NCBI GenBank assembly: GCA_034687125.1 | Contig: JAQGBZ010000320.1 | Coordinates: 1 to 64,000, forward strand | Origin: Neelides folsomi | Lineage: Eukaryota; Arthropoda; Collembola; Neelipleona; Neelidae | Direction of reading: 5' to 3' | Length of the DNA: 64,000 nt | Shown here: piece by piece, positions 51,601 to 62,193 of the stretch | How positions within the stretch are numbered: position 1 is the first letter of the stretch | How the letters are laid out: each line of letters opens with the position of its first letter | Position numbers and translations under genes: made by a program | The notes under the pieces: model-generated | The model's database searches: none | Told to the model about the DNA's origin: nothing | Seen by the model: only the letters and a program-made list of their open reading frames with translations

Positions 51601-54129
51601 ACACTTTGTAGTATATAAGGTAAACTTGTGTTCCTACTTCGAGCCTCAATCCCCAATACCCCAATCAATAAGCGAGGAAGAAGGAAGGAGGCGAATCCCT
51701 CGCCAAATAAGACAAAAGGTTTGAAGAAGAAACTCACCTCCTCAGCAAACAAAATGATTCTCGAGCCTTTCCTTCTCCCACCGAGCCCACACATCATTCC
51801 CTCCTCCACGCCAATTCACATCTCATTCCAAAAATCCATAAAATTTTACTGAAAAGGAAAGTGGTAAGGGAAGGGAATATATTGAGTAATTCGTATCTTT
51901 CGATTCTGGCAATAAGATTTCTCTCCTTTTCCTCCGGTTTAAAACCTGGAGGGGAAAATGAAGAAGAATTTAATCATAAGATCTCCTACTCCAGCGTCCC
52001 ATTTCCCTCCAAAGGTGACTATAGAAAAGAGAGATGAGAGAGGCTCAATTTCCATTCTACTTTCCTTTCGAATCTCAAAAACGGATGGTTTGGAATATCG
52101 AGAAATAAGTCGGCGGAGAAAATCGTTCCTACCTCTTCCACACTTTAAAAAGAGGAAAAATGAGAAAGAAAGAGTTTTAAATTAGTTTTCTCTTCATTCT
52201 CCCTGACATCTTTCCTCTTCAATGATTTTAATCGAAAGGGAGCATTGAATACAAAGGAAAGGGCGGATGATCCTCAGAAGCCCCTCAACAGCCCCAACAT
52301 AAAATCCACCATCATTTGAATTGACAAACAATTCGAGTTTAAATTATTCATTCGATGTGAAAATCTTCGTGAGGAGATAAAGGCTTCAATTGTTTCAAAA
52401 TGCGTACTTTTAGCTCATCAGGAGATTCAAAGCCGCGCATTTTATTTTCTCTTTCTCCTTCCTATTCGTGTAATTTATTCATGTTCCTTTCATGGAGTTC
52501 TCCCATATAAAGTAAAGTTTACGCTCCCACATTTCCATAAAAAGAGAACCTCAAATGCTATTTCAATTCAAACTTTCTTCATTCCCAAGTCCAACTTGGA
52601 CGTACCTCGACATAAACGTACATATAGCTTCCACTGTGTATAAAAACACTATCAAGAAAGAAAATACATGGATTCACAAACATAGGAGAAAGTGAAGAAT
52701 GTCCTCATGGAAGTCCCATGGAAGATGAAGAAAGAAGTACTTATGTATTTATGTATGTACGAATTTCAAGAGGAAAGAGAAATAAGCCCAAATCGCCTTT
52801 TCCACCTACTGAATTTTAACCATGTAAAGAGGAAAAGACGTGAATTTATCCATCATTCAATCCGTATTCAGAATTATTGCTATACTATATATGTTAGAAT
52901 AAAGCTTCAAATATTTCTTTGCCTTTGACCGGAAAAGGTCGATGATGTGATTGAGAGAGAAACTTTAATGTGAATGAATTTAATTCAAATTGGATTGAAA
53001 CCCCAAATCTTGATTTTCAACATAAATATGGCATTTCGATTGATTTTCAATGTACGTTTTTGAAACAAACAATTTTTAATCATATTGAACTTGGTTAAAT
53101 AACAAGAGTCCCAAAGGACTTTTATATAATATTTGAATGATAAATCTATTGATATTTCAATCTAATGAATACTTCAAAAGTGAATGAATACAAGTTTTTG
53201 ATGCGTTCTGGGCAGGGTTTCTTTTCTTCGTGCTCTCCCCCATTCAAATTGAAGCTTTCTCTTTTATTCCTATTGAATAAAACCGTGCGTCTCCCAACAA
53301 ATATTATTCACACTCTCCTCACTTAACTATTCACGTCAAAAAATATTATTTATAGAGAGTCAGGAAGAGCGATATGGGCTTTTAAGGGCCAAATATATTT
53401 GTATATCGAGAACATTAAGAACATTGAGTTGAAATATGAATAGGTCTCGTTAATATTACAACATAAGGTTTTCTCATTTCATTCCCGCTTTCTTTGACCT
53501 ACATCCTTTTTTCTCTTACATGCACGCAGAGCATGAACGGAGAAATAAATTTTCATTAAAATTTCAAGATTGATTAATGATTATGCCCACAAATCTTCTG
53601 AGAGAGTAATTTGGAAAGATCGAAACTTCCATTAGGGGAGCCTTGTACAATTTATAGAATCTTTGGACAAATTAATTATGCATCTTTACCCTTTGTAAAT
53701 CTTAAAACAAATATTTGCCAATAAATTCTCTGAATTGAATGAAGGGCTGAGGAGGATTATATAATACCCCCTTTCCTTTAAATGCAATAGTTGGAAATTG
53801 TTATAACAGAGAAATTTATTACTCGTTTTCGTATTGGTCCATTGAAGTGAATTTGTGTAAATTAAGTTTCAGTAATTATGCAAAACTAACATTTCGTTTC
53901 AATTTAATATAACCGTTATATGCTCACTAATTTAGTTTCACTTTCAAATTACAAACTCATTTCATTTCATCCAATCTCATATAATATAAGGAAATGTGGA
54001 GGATGTGGAAATGAGATACAATAATACGAATGGTAAACTACGGTATGAGGGTATGTTTACCCATAACATGAATTCAAAGCTAAAATTCCCATTCCCAATT
54101 GCACGATCAAAATGAACAGTAAATTAGAC
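48607..54129. other. Gene-poor region with one decayed-looking coding patch
   Basis: No recognised gene. Around 49889-50032 (minus) a 48-codon frame reads MPYIIFKDVYLSVEKMRQEI and ends at a TGA. Nearby frames (50040-50480) also look like fragments of protein, so this may be a decayed gene or transposon relic. The rest is CT/AG-rich spacer. Confidence 0.3.
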
Positions 54130-54229
54130 ATTCTCAATGTTATCGGCAAGGCGAACGAGATGCGGGAAAGAGGCGAGAATTAGAATTATTTAATAGATCA
54201 TTGTTTCACAATGCCCATTCAAACAAAAG
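54130..54229 (+). repeat. Left terminal inverted repeat, 100 bp
   Basis: Begins ATTCTCAATGTTATCGGCAA and matches the reverse complement of the right repeat at 99 of 100 positions. Confidence 0.9.
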
Positions 54230-55058
54230 AATAGCCGTTTATTATTTATAAGCGGGAATTCTTAATTTTAAACATTTTAACGTTTAAGTTAAGATCAAAA
54301 GCTATAAAATTGCACTTTTAATCAATAATGTTAAAGTTTGAAAACAAACGTAAACTAAAGCCAGTTTCAGAAAAGGAAAATTTAATTGTGCGTAATTTAA
54401 CTCTTTATTTGAGAAATTCCAGGTGTAAAATCAATGAATCCAATTTTACGGAAGAGCAAAAATTAAAATTAATTGATTCCCTTTCCCTTAATGGTATTTC
54501 CAAGTTAGTAGGCCAGTTAACTGATTTAGGACGCAACATTGTGTATAAAGCTTTAAAGGAAAAACCTGAAGAACAGTCAAAAGAAGTAATCCTATTGAAT
54601 TGATTTGGTCATTTGTCAAAGGATATATCGGAAAGCACAATAAAGGAAATGGAATTAAAAGCATCTTGGATTTGGCCAATGAATCAATTGGAAAAGTTAC
54701 CCCAGAATTGTGGAAGAATTGCGTTGGGCATTGCATCAAATATGAGAAAAAGATGTGGGAACGGGATCAACTTATGGACAACAACCTCCTAGCATCGATT
54801 AGGCAAATAGAACCGGTGATCATTAATATTCAATCTGACGAGGAAAGTGAAGATGACATTTTTACTCATAGTGAAAGTGAAACAAGTGATAGAGAATTAA
54901 GTTAGATTTAAAACCAGAAATTATTTAGCTTTAATTTTAGTTATTAATATATAAGATCATTTAAGTAAATATGTCTAACTCTCAAGAAAAGGTTATAAGT
55001 ATAGATTGTAGTTTAACAATTAAAAGTAAATAGGCATTGTTTTTTTTAAATAAAAGTA

Positions 55059-55158
55059 CTTTTGTTTGAATGGGCATTATGAAACAATGATCTATTAAAT
55101 AATTCTAATTCTCGCCTCTTTCCCGCATCTCGTTCGCCTTGCCGATAACATTGAGAAT
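55059..55158 (-). repeat. Right terminal inverted repeat, 100 bp
   Basis: Inverted copy of the left repeat, ending CCGATAACATTGAGAAT. The single mismatch suggests a recent insertion or recent homogenisation. Confidence 0.9.
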
Positions 55159-58100
55159 AAATAGAGTATTCTGGATATTTGTAGCAATTCAGAGATTGGA
55201 CGATTAAATCAATGCCCAAAAGGAAAGTAGATACATTAAAGGTATATTAGGTAAAATAAGGTATATTAAAGTTAGGTATGTAAATAAATAATACATACCA
55301 AGATTGGATTTAGTAAACTATAAATGTTATGCATATAAAAACAAGAAATTTCTTGTAAACTCTCAGTAATTAATTACATTTCCACACTTAATTCGATTAA
55401 ATAATCATTATAAATATTTTATATCTAATTTTAAGTAAATGCATAGAATTTTTATTTAAATTACTAATAAATTGACTGAACTCCAATTTGATTAAACACG
55501 ATTCTATGTAATCATATTTAATTAAAAATACTTATTATAATATTTGTTGCTACTTTATTTAACGTACCAAATAAGTACTGTACATGTATTTATATATTTA
55601 GTTATTAATGCAGTAAATGTACAAATATGCGTCGTGAATAATTTCTATCTTGATATATTATTATGAGTCCTCATATAGAAAATCATATTAGCGGAAAACA
55701 CATTACAAGAAGTAATTAATAGTACATGAGATGGGATTAGTTTCGTGGTTGCGAGGTATGAGAGTCTAATAGCTTTTATTGCATTACTCTTATTCATATT
55801 TGGAATAACGAGATTTCATTTGAAGGAACTTCCGGGAGACAACTCTTGGATAATTTCCGTATTTCAATCATTTGGGGATTAACCTTTCAAAATCTTTTGG
55901 AAAGACGAGAGGAAGAGTAATTGAAAACGACAAGTATGCTCAAAATCATTTTGTATAGTTCAAAGCTTGAAGGATTTCATTTTCGACAGCCTCCATCATG
56001 AAAGAGAATTATAGAGACAAATTGGAGGAACGTTGTACTTTTCCCAATCCTGGAAAAATTTTACGTGTTCGAGTGCCAAAATTGAAGTTAAGTTTGTGTC
56101 CTGAATAACAAATTCTATTCTACAGAAAGTCTAACTAACAATAAGCATTGAAACAAATATATTTGCAAATTGCCTCATGAATTATAATGCAATATTTTCC
56201 TTTCAAAAATTTGATTAATATTAATAAATAATATGAATTCCTAATGTAAAAAATAACATCTTTTTAGAATAAGCAAATCATTAAATTGTCAAACATTTTG
56301 AAACTCTTTTAAGCAAATTGATTTATTCGAGTAAGAATTGTCTGAATGTAGAAAATACTGAATAAATTTAAGAAATGTGTGAAATCAATTAGATGAAGAC
56401 CAAGGAAAATGTTCCATTTGCTAGGGGGCATAACATCCAATAATACCAGAAACTCCTAAATTCCCCTTCGTAACTTCTAATAGGCGAACATAAAAACAAA
56501 GAGACGAGAGATGAGAAAAGAAGACGTATATCCAAAGTTAATACTTTTCCAGCAGGATAAATGGAAAATCGAAAAGTCGGCGAATTTTGGCAATCGGGAA
56601 GAGAGTAACGTAAAGATAAATGTCCCTCTATTTCTACCCTTTTCCTTTCTCTCCACTACTCACTTCCATATCTATTCCTCATCTGTGAGCCAACAAGACC
56701 ACATACATTCAGAAATGGAAGATTGGACAAGGGCAACAAACTCCTCAGAGAGCGGAAGAGAGGGAAAGTAAAAAATTCTCATCAAATTGCTTCAATTGCT
56801 TCTCATCTCAACCATTCCTCACACCGTCAACCAGGTTTGCAAGACCGAAGAAAAGAAGAAAAACCTATCGAGAGACCCAGAATTGGAATTCGAATACTTC
56901 GAAATCTCTAGACGAAGATGGTCTTTATGGAGAAAGTACCTTCGTTTCACTTCGGATCACCAAAACTCTCAGGCTTGTGTGATAGATAGACTCTCAGTGA
57001 GTAGTGGATTCCTCCCCCAGATTTTTATTGCTCACCGACCACCATCTTCACCCAAAGAGACCCCGAACACCAGAATGAACAAAAACTTTTTCTCTTCACA
57101 AGCTTTTATGGACATTCTTAAATGCACTGCAACCATAGATGAAAAAATACTTCCAGTGCAAATACAAATGTTCCATTATTTCATCAATCCCAAATCCATC
57201 ATGAATTGTTCCAATATTTAATTACAGCCCCTATCCTCCCCTTTGTTTGGCTTAATTTGACAAGCTCTGACATTGTCTACAATTGACGTCATACTTATAT
57301 TCTCTTTCTCTTATGCTTTAAAAAGTATAAAAGCTTTGTAAATAGAGTAAATACATATCTTATCGAGTTGTAAAAACAATCTAATTTTTAATGAATAGAG
57401 ATTTTACTTGATATTGAAATAATTTAGCCACTTAAAGTTATATAAAATTTTTAAACTTATAATATTTAATGTGAAAAATGAGATATTGGATTATCCACAT
57501 AATGTCGACTTGGTAAATAACCCAGTTGTAAAATCCTTAAAATATGATGCTCGAACGCCGCCCGTAACTTTTATGATAATAGTTTAAAGTTAAGGTTCAA
57601 TAGGTTTAATATTATGAAGGCCCTTCCTGGCATTAAAAGAGTATGGGTAGTTATTGGTAGTTAATAAGATAAAGTAGATTCCTCTATGTATCCCAGTCTA
57701 AAGTTCTGAGGCTCAAAGACCAGATGGTCCCTTGTTGAAAACAATGGAAATTATATGAAAAGGTCGATGGAGAAGATAGCCATTTACGAAACGGGGTAAC
57801 ATTGGCTAGAGGATCGCAATTCCAACCGTGGAACGAAGTTCGGACTTTTCAAGTATCCATTCACTTTTATTTCCCATTTACCTCAATAACAATTCCCCGA
57901 GAGGAAGATCCAGGGAAAAGAAGTGGTTATCAGAACAACACCTCTTTTCCGCCCCTCTTATGAGGAATTCTCCTCGTGAGTATAAGATCAAAGGTACCAT
58001 TAGTAAGGTAAAGTCCGTGAGCCTTTTTCCTTTCGTCCAATATATTCAACTAATATTATCTTATCAAGCCCCATTTCCTTTCATAAGGGTCATCCAAAAT

Positions 58101-58571
58101 GGCAAATACGCGCTAGAGACAACATGACCAAAAAGATGGCCACTTATTGAGACCAATTTGAACCCTCATTCCAAATTCTTTACAGCTCTTTACCAACAAC
58201 ATTTAGATAAAAGACCCGACAATAAAACTTTTACCAGAACCTCACTTCTTATAAAAATCTCTTATAATTTTATAAAGAATTTTTAGCAGAATGTTTAATA
58301 ACTATACCTGTATATAGTATTTATTTAGCTTTTAGATCGTTTATAAAGACAAATGAAAATATCTATAGTAGATACAAATTATTAGTAAATATTAGTATAT
58401 AAATACATCATACTCTACCTGTACTTACGAAATACTTGTGTAAATATGGTACATGCATCTACAGCATTAACAAAATATGATTTATTAATATTGCTTTAGG
58501 CCAAACTGTCTGAAAAGTTTAAAATTCATAATGAGATAAAATTGGAATTCCACGAAAACGAATCTAATAAC
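55159..58571. other. Gene-poor spacer between two mobile elements
   Basis: AT-rich at 55200-55700 and 58240-58560, with CT/AG-rich spacer between. Open frames at 56511-57221 and 57828-58127 show no domain, splice context or family resemblance. Confidence 0.45.
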
Positions 58572-58996
58572 TGTAATGGTGTGCCCTCCCGATCCCAATG
58601 CTTCTTCTCCCGAATGCCAGCTAGCTCCCGCAGGTGACCGACGAGGGCTTCCAGAAAAAACCCCGACCTGACATCCCTGACTCCTTTGTGTGTAGATGGA
58701 AAATGACTCTAGGATGGAGATGAGAATGCGATAGATTTCTCACTCCGCTATTCAAAAATTCGCTTATTCTCTCTCTTTGACTTTACAGAGTTTAATCTTT
58801 ATTGAACTTAAATCGCAATCCCAAAGGAATTCCAGAACACCCTTTTTCAAAGGTGTTTACCTCAACGTCTTCCGAGCGAGCCTCTCGAGCCGACGCTTCG
58901 GTCTCACTGTCCTCTATGCTTCTCCCTCCTCCTTCTCCACCTCAATCTCGCGGCTGCGTGTAGTCTCCTCATTTGAGCCGATCCCTCTCCATTATA
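58572..58996 (-). repeat. LTR, 3' copy (left side)
   Basis: On the plus strand it runs from TGTAATGGTGTGCCC to CCATTATA and is followed by the polypurine tract read on the minus strand. Its ends form a short imperfect inverted repeat (TGTAATG and CATTATA). Confidence 0.85.
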
Positions 58997-59654
58997 ACTT
59001 TCCCCTCCAATTGACATTGGAGGCGAAGTCTTCGAGGGCAATTGTTGAGGTCTCGAATGTCCAAGAGTAGAGAAGATAATAGCCTCCACTGCTAGCCAGG
59101 CAAGTTCCCCTCAAACTGGTTATCAAAAATTCTTGTAAAGATTGTTAACTGATCGAAATTTAAATCTGGCTCCAGATTGTAAAATTTTAATTGTTGCGAA
59201 TTTCAATTAATTAAATACAATCATTTCCAATTAAAACACTCAATAATTTCAAACATATATCGCAATATCCTGCTTAGTATCCGACCGTTAATTAAATCAT
59301 TAACATTAAAACGCAATATACTCAAATGCTAATATTCACTTTAAAATTACAATATTTTGTTAAAATAAAATTGTCTTTTGCTTGAGCGTGATATTCGCCG
59401 GTAATTATTAAAACAATTAAAACACGATGTCCAATTACCTATCTTCAAAGGTGATCAGTAAATGAAACTCATATAGCTATACCAAACTATTGGTTATTCC
59501 CACCATTAAGTTCAAAAATCATGCAATAATCCAAATTTAGGATAATTTAATAACTAGGATTTCCCACCTGCTATTACAACAGATTATCCTATCCTTAAAT
59601 CCAATGCATCACCGAATTAAAAATTCAACATTGTGCTTAACCCTCAATAAATAA

Positions 59655-59690
59655 AACATCTGTAATAATCCACAGATTATTACAGATGTT
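59655..59690. repeat. Perfect 15-bp-arm hairpin inside the LTR element
   Basis: AACATCTGTAATAAT is followed after six bases by its exact inverted copy. It lies in the noncoding 3' interior of the LTR element. Confidence 0.75.
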
Positions 59691-60235
59691 AACCTAACCT
59701 TACCTTTACTTTACATTGCACAAAACAAAAGGAAATAAAACCATTATGACGAACCCACAATAAAAATAAAACCCATCTGTTCGTTAACCAGATTTAAAAT
59801 ATCCTTAAAAATTTAATACTCAAAATATACATACTAAAAATTAAAAAAAACTAATTTCATGAATCAATACTTTTAAAATAATTCTAAATTCAACCAATTT
59901 AAAAAATAACATTTTAATTTAATAATAACTTTAAAGAAAAACTCGAATATGAAATATTGAAAATTAAAAATTCTATTTAAAATCACTTCTTATAATATAC
60001 CCATAATAAAAATCTAACCAGGATGCCATTGTCTTCATCCTTAAATAAAAATAGAACCCAAGATGCCATTAACTTCATCCTTAAACTTAACAATTAAATG
60101 AAAGAAATAATGAATTAACGCCTTTTCTTCTCATCTAATCCATCTTGATAACCAGCGTTGTAGGCTTTCTCAAGACATTCCTCACATGCACACACATGCT
60201 CATAATTATCCGACTCTTCGTCTTCAGACTCACCT

Positions 60236-61179
60236 TTACAGTGGAATTAACTTAAAACCTTCAGTTACCTCTGGCTTATAGTTCCTAGCTTCATGAGAGG
60301 GATCACCACAATTAAACCACAACCTTTGTTCCCTTCGTTGCTGCATTTCTTTGTCGTCAGTTGTAACCTCAGCATTGATATTAGAATACTCATTAAAATT
60401 AATCCTGGATGGTTGTTTTTCTAACCTTTGGATATATTCTAAACAAAACTCACAACGACACAATTCTTCATGCTTTTCTGGGAAAGGTAAATATAAAAAG
60501 GTTCCATTGCGTTTCTGTTGATCCCTCAAGAATTCTAAAGCTAATTTCCCACTACTGATAAGATAATCAGCATCCCATTGTTCCAATTTCCTCATAGCTA
60601 ATTTAAGGTTAGGATCAAAAGAATCGTAGCATCTACGAACAAACAAACATAAATCCTCTTCTGACTCAATGTCCTCACACTGATACCCTTGTTGAAGATA
60701 ATCCCAAACATACGATTCTACATAATACAAATCATGCATTATCTTATTCAAAAGAGCATCTTTCCTCTCTTAAACTCATACGTTTCATAACGAGCAATTA
60801 ACACTCTCTTTGAAACTATCCCAACTTTGCATTTTACTACTATTAACATTAAACCACATCTTAATGTCACCTGTCAAAAGACAGACCTAACAGAATGAAT
60901 GAAACAATCAACTTCAATGCCCTGAGCAATAAAGAATGACTCTAATTCCTGAATAAACCACTCTGCAGATTGTCTCTCAAACATAGGATAATCAAATAGT
61001 CTCTCAAATATATCAAATATAGGAGAATTGACAGTATTCAAAAGAACTGGCCTCGGAGCTTTGAGGATCTTATTAACAAGCTGATCCATAGATGTAACAT
61101 GCACTCCACTAGCACTATTTGCATTCACAAAGACCTCATCTATTCCACCTTTACTACCTTCTCTTGGCATTATGAACAA
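60236..61179 (-). pseudogene. gag-like region of the LTR element (fossil)
   Basis: The minus strand encodes acidic, helix-forming protein followed by a nucleocapsid-like segment (FNCGDPSHEARN) typical of retroelement Gag proteins. It is broken by about one or two interruptions. No protease, reverse transcriptase or integrase follows; the remainder of the interior down to 58997 is AT-rich and noncoding. Confidence 0.75.
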
Positions 61180-61531
61180 AATTTAAATAATTCCCTTTTT
61201 GAATAAAACTATTGAATAAAATCTCCAATTAACAATCCCAAATGAACTTTTATAAATTCTCCAAATGTGCAATTTTAAAAATTAAGACTAACAGGATGTG
61301 TAAATAAAAGGTGAAAATATATTCAATTCAAATTTAGTAATTTTCAACCTCGCTCATGCAAAATTTAAATAAAGACGGATAAAATTGCATAAAATATTAT
61401 TTGGTTAAAATGTTACAAAAATATACTCTCAATTTAAAACCAATAGAAAAATAAATAATCTGTTAATTTCTCCTTAAACATATTTAAATTATCCTAACTT
61501 GTCGATTTCTACTTCGTAGATCCTTAATCCC

Positions 61532-61618
61532 AGATCTTTTTCAAGACCACGCAGAACTTTAGATCTATTACAAGATTACAAAGAGTCCCAGATCTTTTAC
61601 AAGACCACGAAGAGATGT
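61532..61618 (-). repeat. Three tandem 29-bp units in the LTR element leader
   Basis: Imperfect units begin with AGATCT at 61532, 61561 and 61590, exactly 29 bp apart, between the primer-binding-like site and the gag-like region. Leader repeats of this sort may serve packaging or transcription, but that is inference. Confidence 0.7.
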
Positions 61619-61768
61619 GAGACGGCCACAATGGTGGAGGTGTGGTGACGAGCGTCTTCCTCGCTCGCCCTTGCGCGCCTCCTTCCTTCCCTCCTCGTTG
61701 ACAAAGGAGATGATTCGTCCTTGCATTGGCCTTCTTCCTCTCCAGTTCGAGCTTTGTGGGCGCCAATT

Positions 61769-62193
61769 TGTAATGGTGTGCCCTCCCGATCCCAATGCTT
61801 CTTCTCCCGAATGCCAGCTAGCTCCCGCAGGTGACCGACGAGGGCTTCCAGAAAAAACCCCGACCTGACATCCCTGACTCCTTTGTGTGTAGATGGAAAA
61901 TGACTCTAGGATGGAGATGAGAATGCGATAGATTTCTCACTCCGCTATTCAAAAATTCGCTTATTCTCTCTCTTTGACTTTACAGAGTTTAATCTTTATT
62001 GAACTTAAATCGCAATCCCAAAGGAATTCCAGAACACCCTTTTTCAAAGGTGTTTACCTCAACGTCTTCCGAGCGAGCCTCTCGAGCCGACGCTTCGGTC
62101 TCACTGTCCTCTATGCTTCTCCCTCCTCCTTCTCCACCTCAATCTCGCGGCTGCGTGTAGTCTCCTCATTTGTGCCGATCTCTCTTCATTATA
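61769..62193 (-). repeat. LTR, 5' copy (right side)
   Basis: Near-identical to the left copy, with about three differences, all near one end. It lies directly beside the primer-binding-like site. Confidence 0.85.

Larger units (their letters stand above)
54130..55158 (+). mobile_element. Internally deleted Tc1/mariner-superfamily-like DNA transposon
   Basis: A 1,029-bp element is bounded by inverted repeats of 100 bp (54130-54229 and 55059-55158) that differ at one position. Inside are a 91-codon N-terminal fragment (54328-54603, rich in Lys and Leu, possibly the DNA-binding end) and a C-terminal fragment (about 54588-54905). The C-terminal fragment starts SNPIELIWSFVKGYI and ends in an acidic Ser/Glu tail. 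NPIELIW is the segment with the last catalytic acid in Tc1/IS630-type DDE transposases; the central catalytic part is absent and the two pieces are in different frames. It is therefore non-autonomous and would need a full-length relative. A TA target duplication is not evident; flanks AAATTAGA and AAATAGA are only similar. The superfamily call is moderately sure. Confidence 0.75.
58572..62193 (-). mobile_element. LTR retroelement, gag-only, young, broken
   Basis: Two direct repeats of about 425 bp (58572-58996 and 61769-62193) flank a 2.8-kb interior read on the minus strand. Next to the right repeat is a primer-binding-like TGGCGCCCACAAAGC, and next to the left repeat a polypurine tract GGAGGGGAAAG, both in the positions expected for this orientation. 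The interior has a gag-like region with a zinc-knuckle-like segment but no reverse transcriptase or integrase that I can see, so it resembles non-autonomous gag-only LTR elements. The LTRs differ at about three positions in 425 (under 1%), so insertion is recent. The gag-like region is interrupted by about one or two breaks. Ty3 versus BEL/Pao cannot be decided without pol. No clear target-site duplication is seen. Confidence 0.85.

Noticed and set aside
54130-55158. Two independent host genes (91 and about 100 codons)
   Set aside because: Both lie between the 100-bp inverted repeats, and the second carries a transposase NPIELIW segment.
58777-59070. Protein-coding gene duplicated at 61974-62255
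   Set aside because: Both frames lie inside the two LTR copies and are identical for that reason only.
59685-59705. Telomere-like AACCTAACCTTACC
   Set aside because: Only about two units, not a tandem array.
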